Positions 6,797 through 7,015 of a DNA stretch of 7,015 nucleotides are shown piece after piece. Under the pieces are notes generated by a model. The model was not told where the DNA came from. It did not search any database and saw only the letters and a list, made by a program, of their open reading frames with translations. A program made the position numbers and the translations under genes. How positions within the stretch are numbered: the first letter of the stretch is position 1; each line of letters begins with the position of its first letter. The stretch is from NCBI GenBank assembly GCA_034660995.1, contig JAYEKL010000115.1, positions 1 through 7,015 on the forward strand, read 5' to 3'. Source of the stretch: JAYEKL01 sp034660995. Its GTDB lineage: Bacteria; Patescibacteriota; Minisyncoccia; JAHIHE01; JAGLIN01.

Positions 6797-7015
6797 TTAT
6801 TTCAATTCCCAAACCTCTCCCGCATTATTCCAATATACTTTATTAAACCTAGAGTCTAATTCCAAAACAGATATTAATTTACTATAATCAGTTTCGCTAT
6901 TTATTGGTATAAAGATATAGCTTGCCTTAAATTCTTTTTTAATTATATTATAAATAGAATACCCTTTCTCTCCGTTACACTCTTCTTTATCACAAACAAT
7001 CCCTTCGCCAATATG
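6797..7015 (-). CDS. C-terminal fragment of an unidentified protein, possibly a membrane glycosyltransferase
   Basis: An open frame enters from the right edge and gives 72 residues ending in a TAA stop at 6799-6797. It reads HIGEGIVCDK at the edge and ends with VYWNNAGEVWELK. The fragment has no membrane helix. It has alternating helix and strand patterns (YSIYNIIKKEF, then SYIFIPINS, then YSKLISVLE) and a final strand. The strand-helix-strand ending (a YIF/YII strand, a helix, then a short strand after an aromatic-Asx turn) resembles the soluble tail of the 552-residue GT-C protein encoded at 1959-3617. Many polytopic glycosyltransferases end in such an extracytoplasmic tail. That makes a GT-C or related membrane protein the best guess, but no diagnostic motif is inside the window. 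The next gene starts 66 nt downstream. Confidence 0.7.
   Translation of the reverse strand, partial: HIGEGIVCDKEECNGEKGYSIYNIIKKEFKASYIFIPINSETDYSKLISVLELDSRFNKVYWNNAGEVWELK

Overview
This window is an AT-rich stretch of bacterial DNA in which every convincing gene lies on the minus strand, so it reads from the right edge to the left. It holds eight genes, two of them cut by the window edges. All belong to the same theme: building and modifying cell-surface glycans with polyprenyl-phosphate-linked sugars. The low GC content, tight packing and standard stop codons, with no Shine-Dalgarno sequence at any of the seven visible starts, fit an uncultivated lineage such as the Candidate Phyla Radiation (Patescibacteria), or possibly a Bacteroidota relative. 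This placement is inferred from style, not from a marker gene.

Layout in transcription order: (1) 7015-6797, the C-terminal tail of an unidentified protein, possibly a membrane glycosyltransferase; (2) 6730-5322, a GT-C (PMT/ArnT-like) membrane glycosyltransferase split in two frames by a one-base frameshift at an A6 run (T6 in the coding strand); (3) 5304-4567, a class I SAM methyltransferase; (4) a 205-bp gap carrying a palindromic inverted-repeat element; (5) 4361-3630, an Alg5-like soluble GT2 glycosyltransferase; (6) 3617-1959, a second, intact GT-C glycosyltransferase; (7) a 135-bp gap filled almost entirely by a second, more elaborate palindromic element; (8) 1823-888, a GtrB/DPM1-like GT2 enzyme with two C-terminal membrane helices; (9) 851-180, a second methyltransferase with an unusual SAM-binding loop; (10) 163-1, the N-terminus of a GT4 glycosyltransferase.

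The likely working logic, from family knowledge, is as follows. The two GT2 enzymes load sugars from nucleotide donors onto polyprenyl phosphate at the inner membrane face. The GT-C proteins use such lipid-linked sugars outside the membrane. The GT4 enzyme extends glycans in the cytoplasm, and the methyltransferases decorate sugars or cap chains. Acceptor and sugars cannot be read from the sequence.

I do not see a novel defence or mobile system. The features most worth a second look are the two ~100-bp REP/BIME-like palindromic elements that bracket the Alg5-like/GT-C gene pair, the homopolymer frameshift in the first GT-C gene, and a perfect triple 8-mer repeat at that gene's start.
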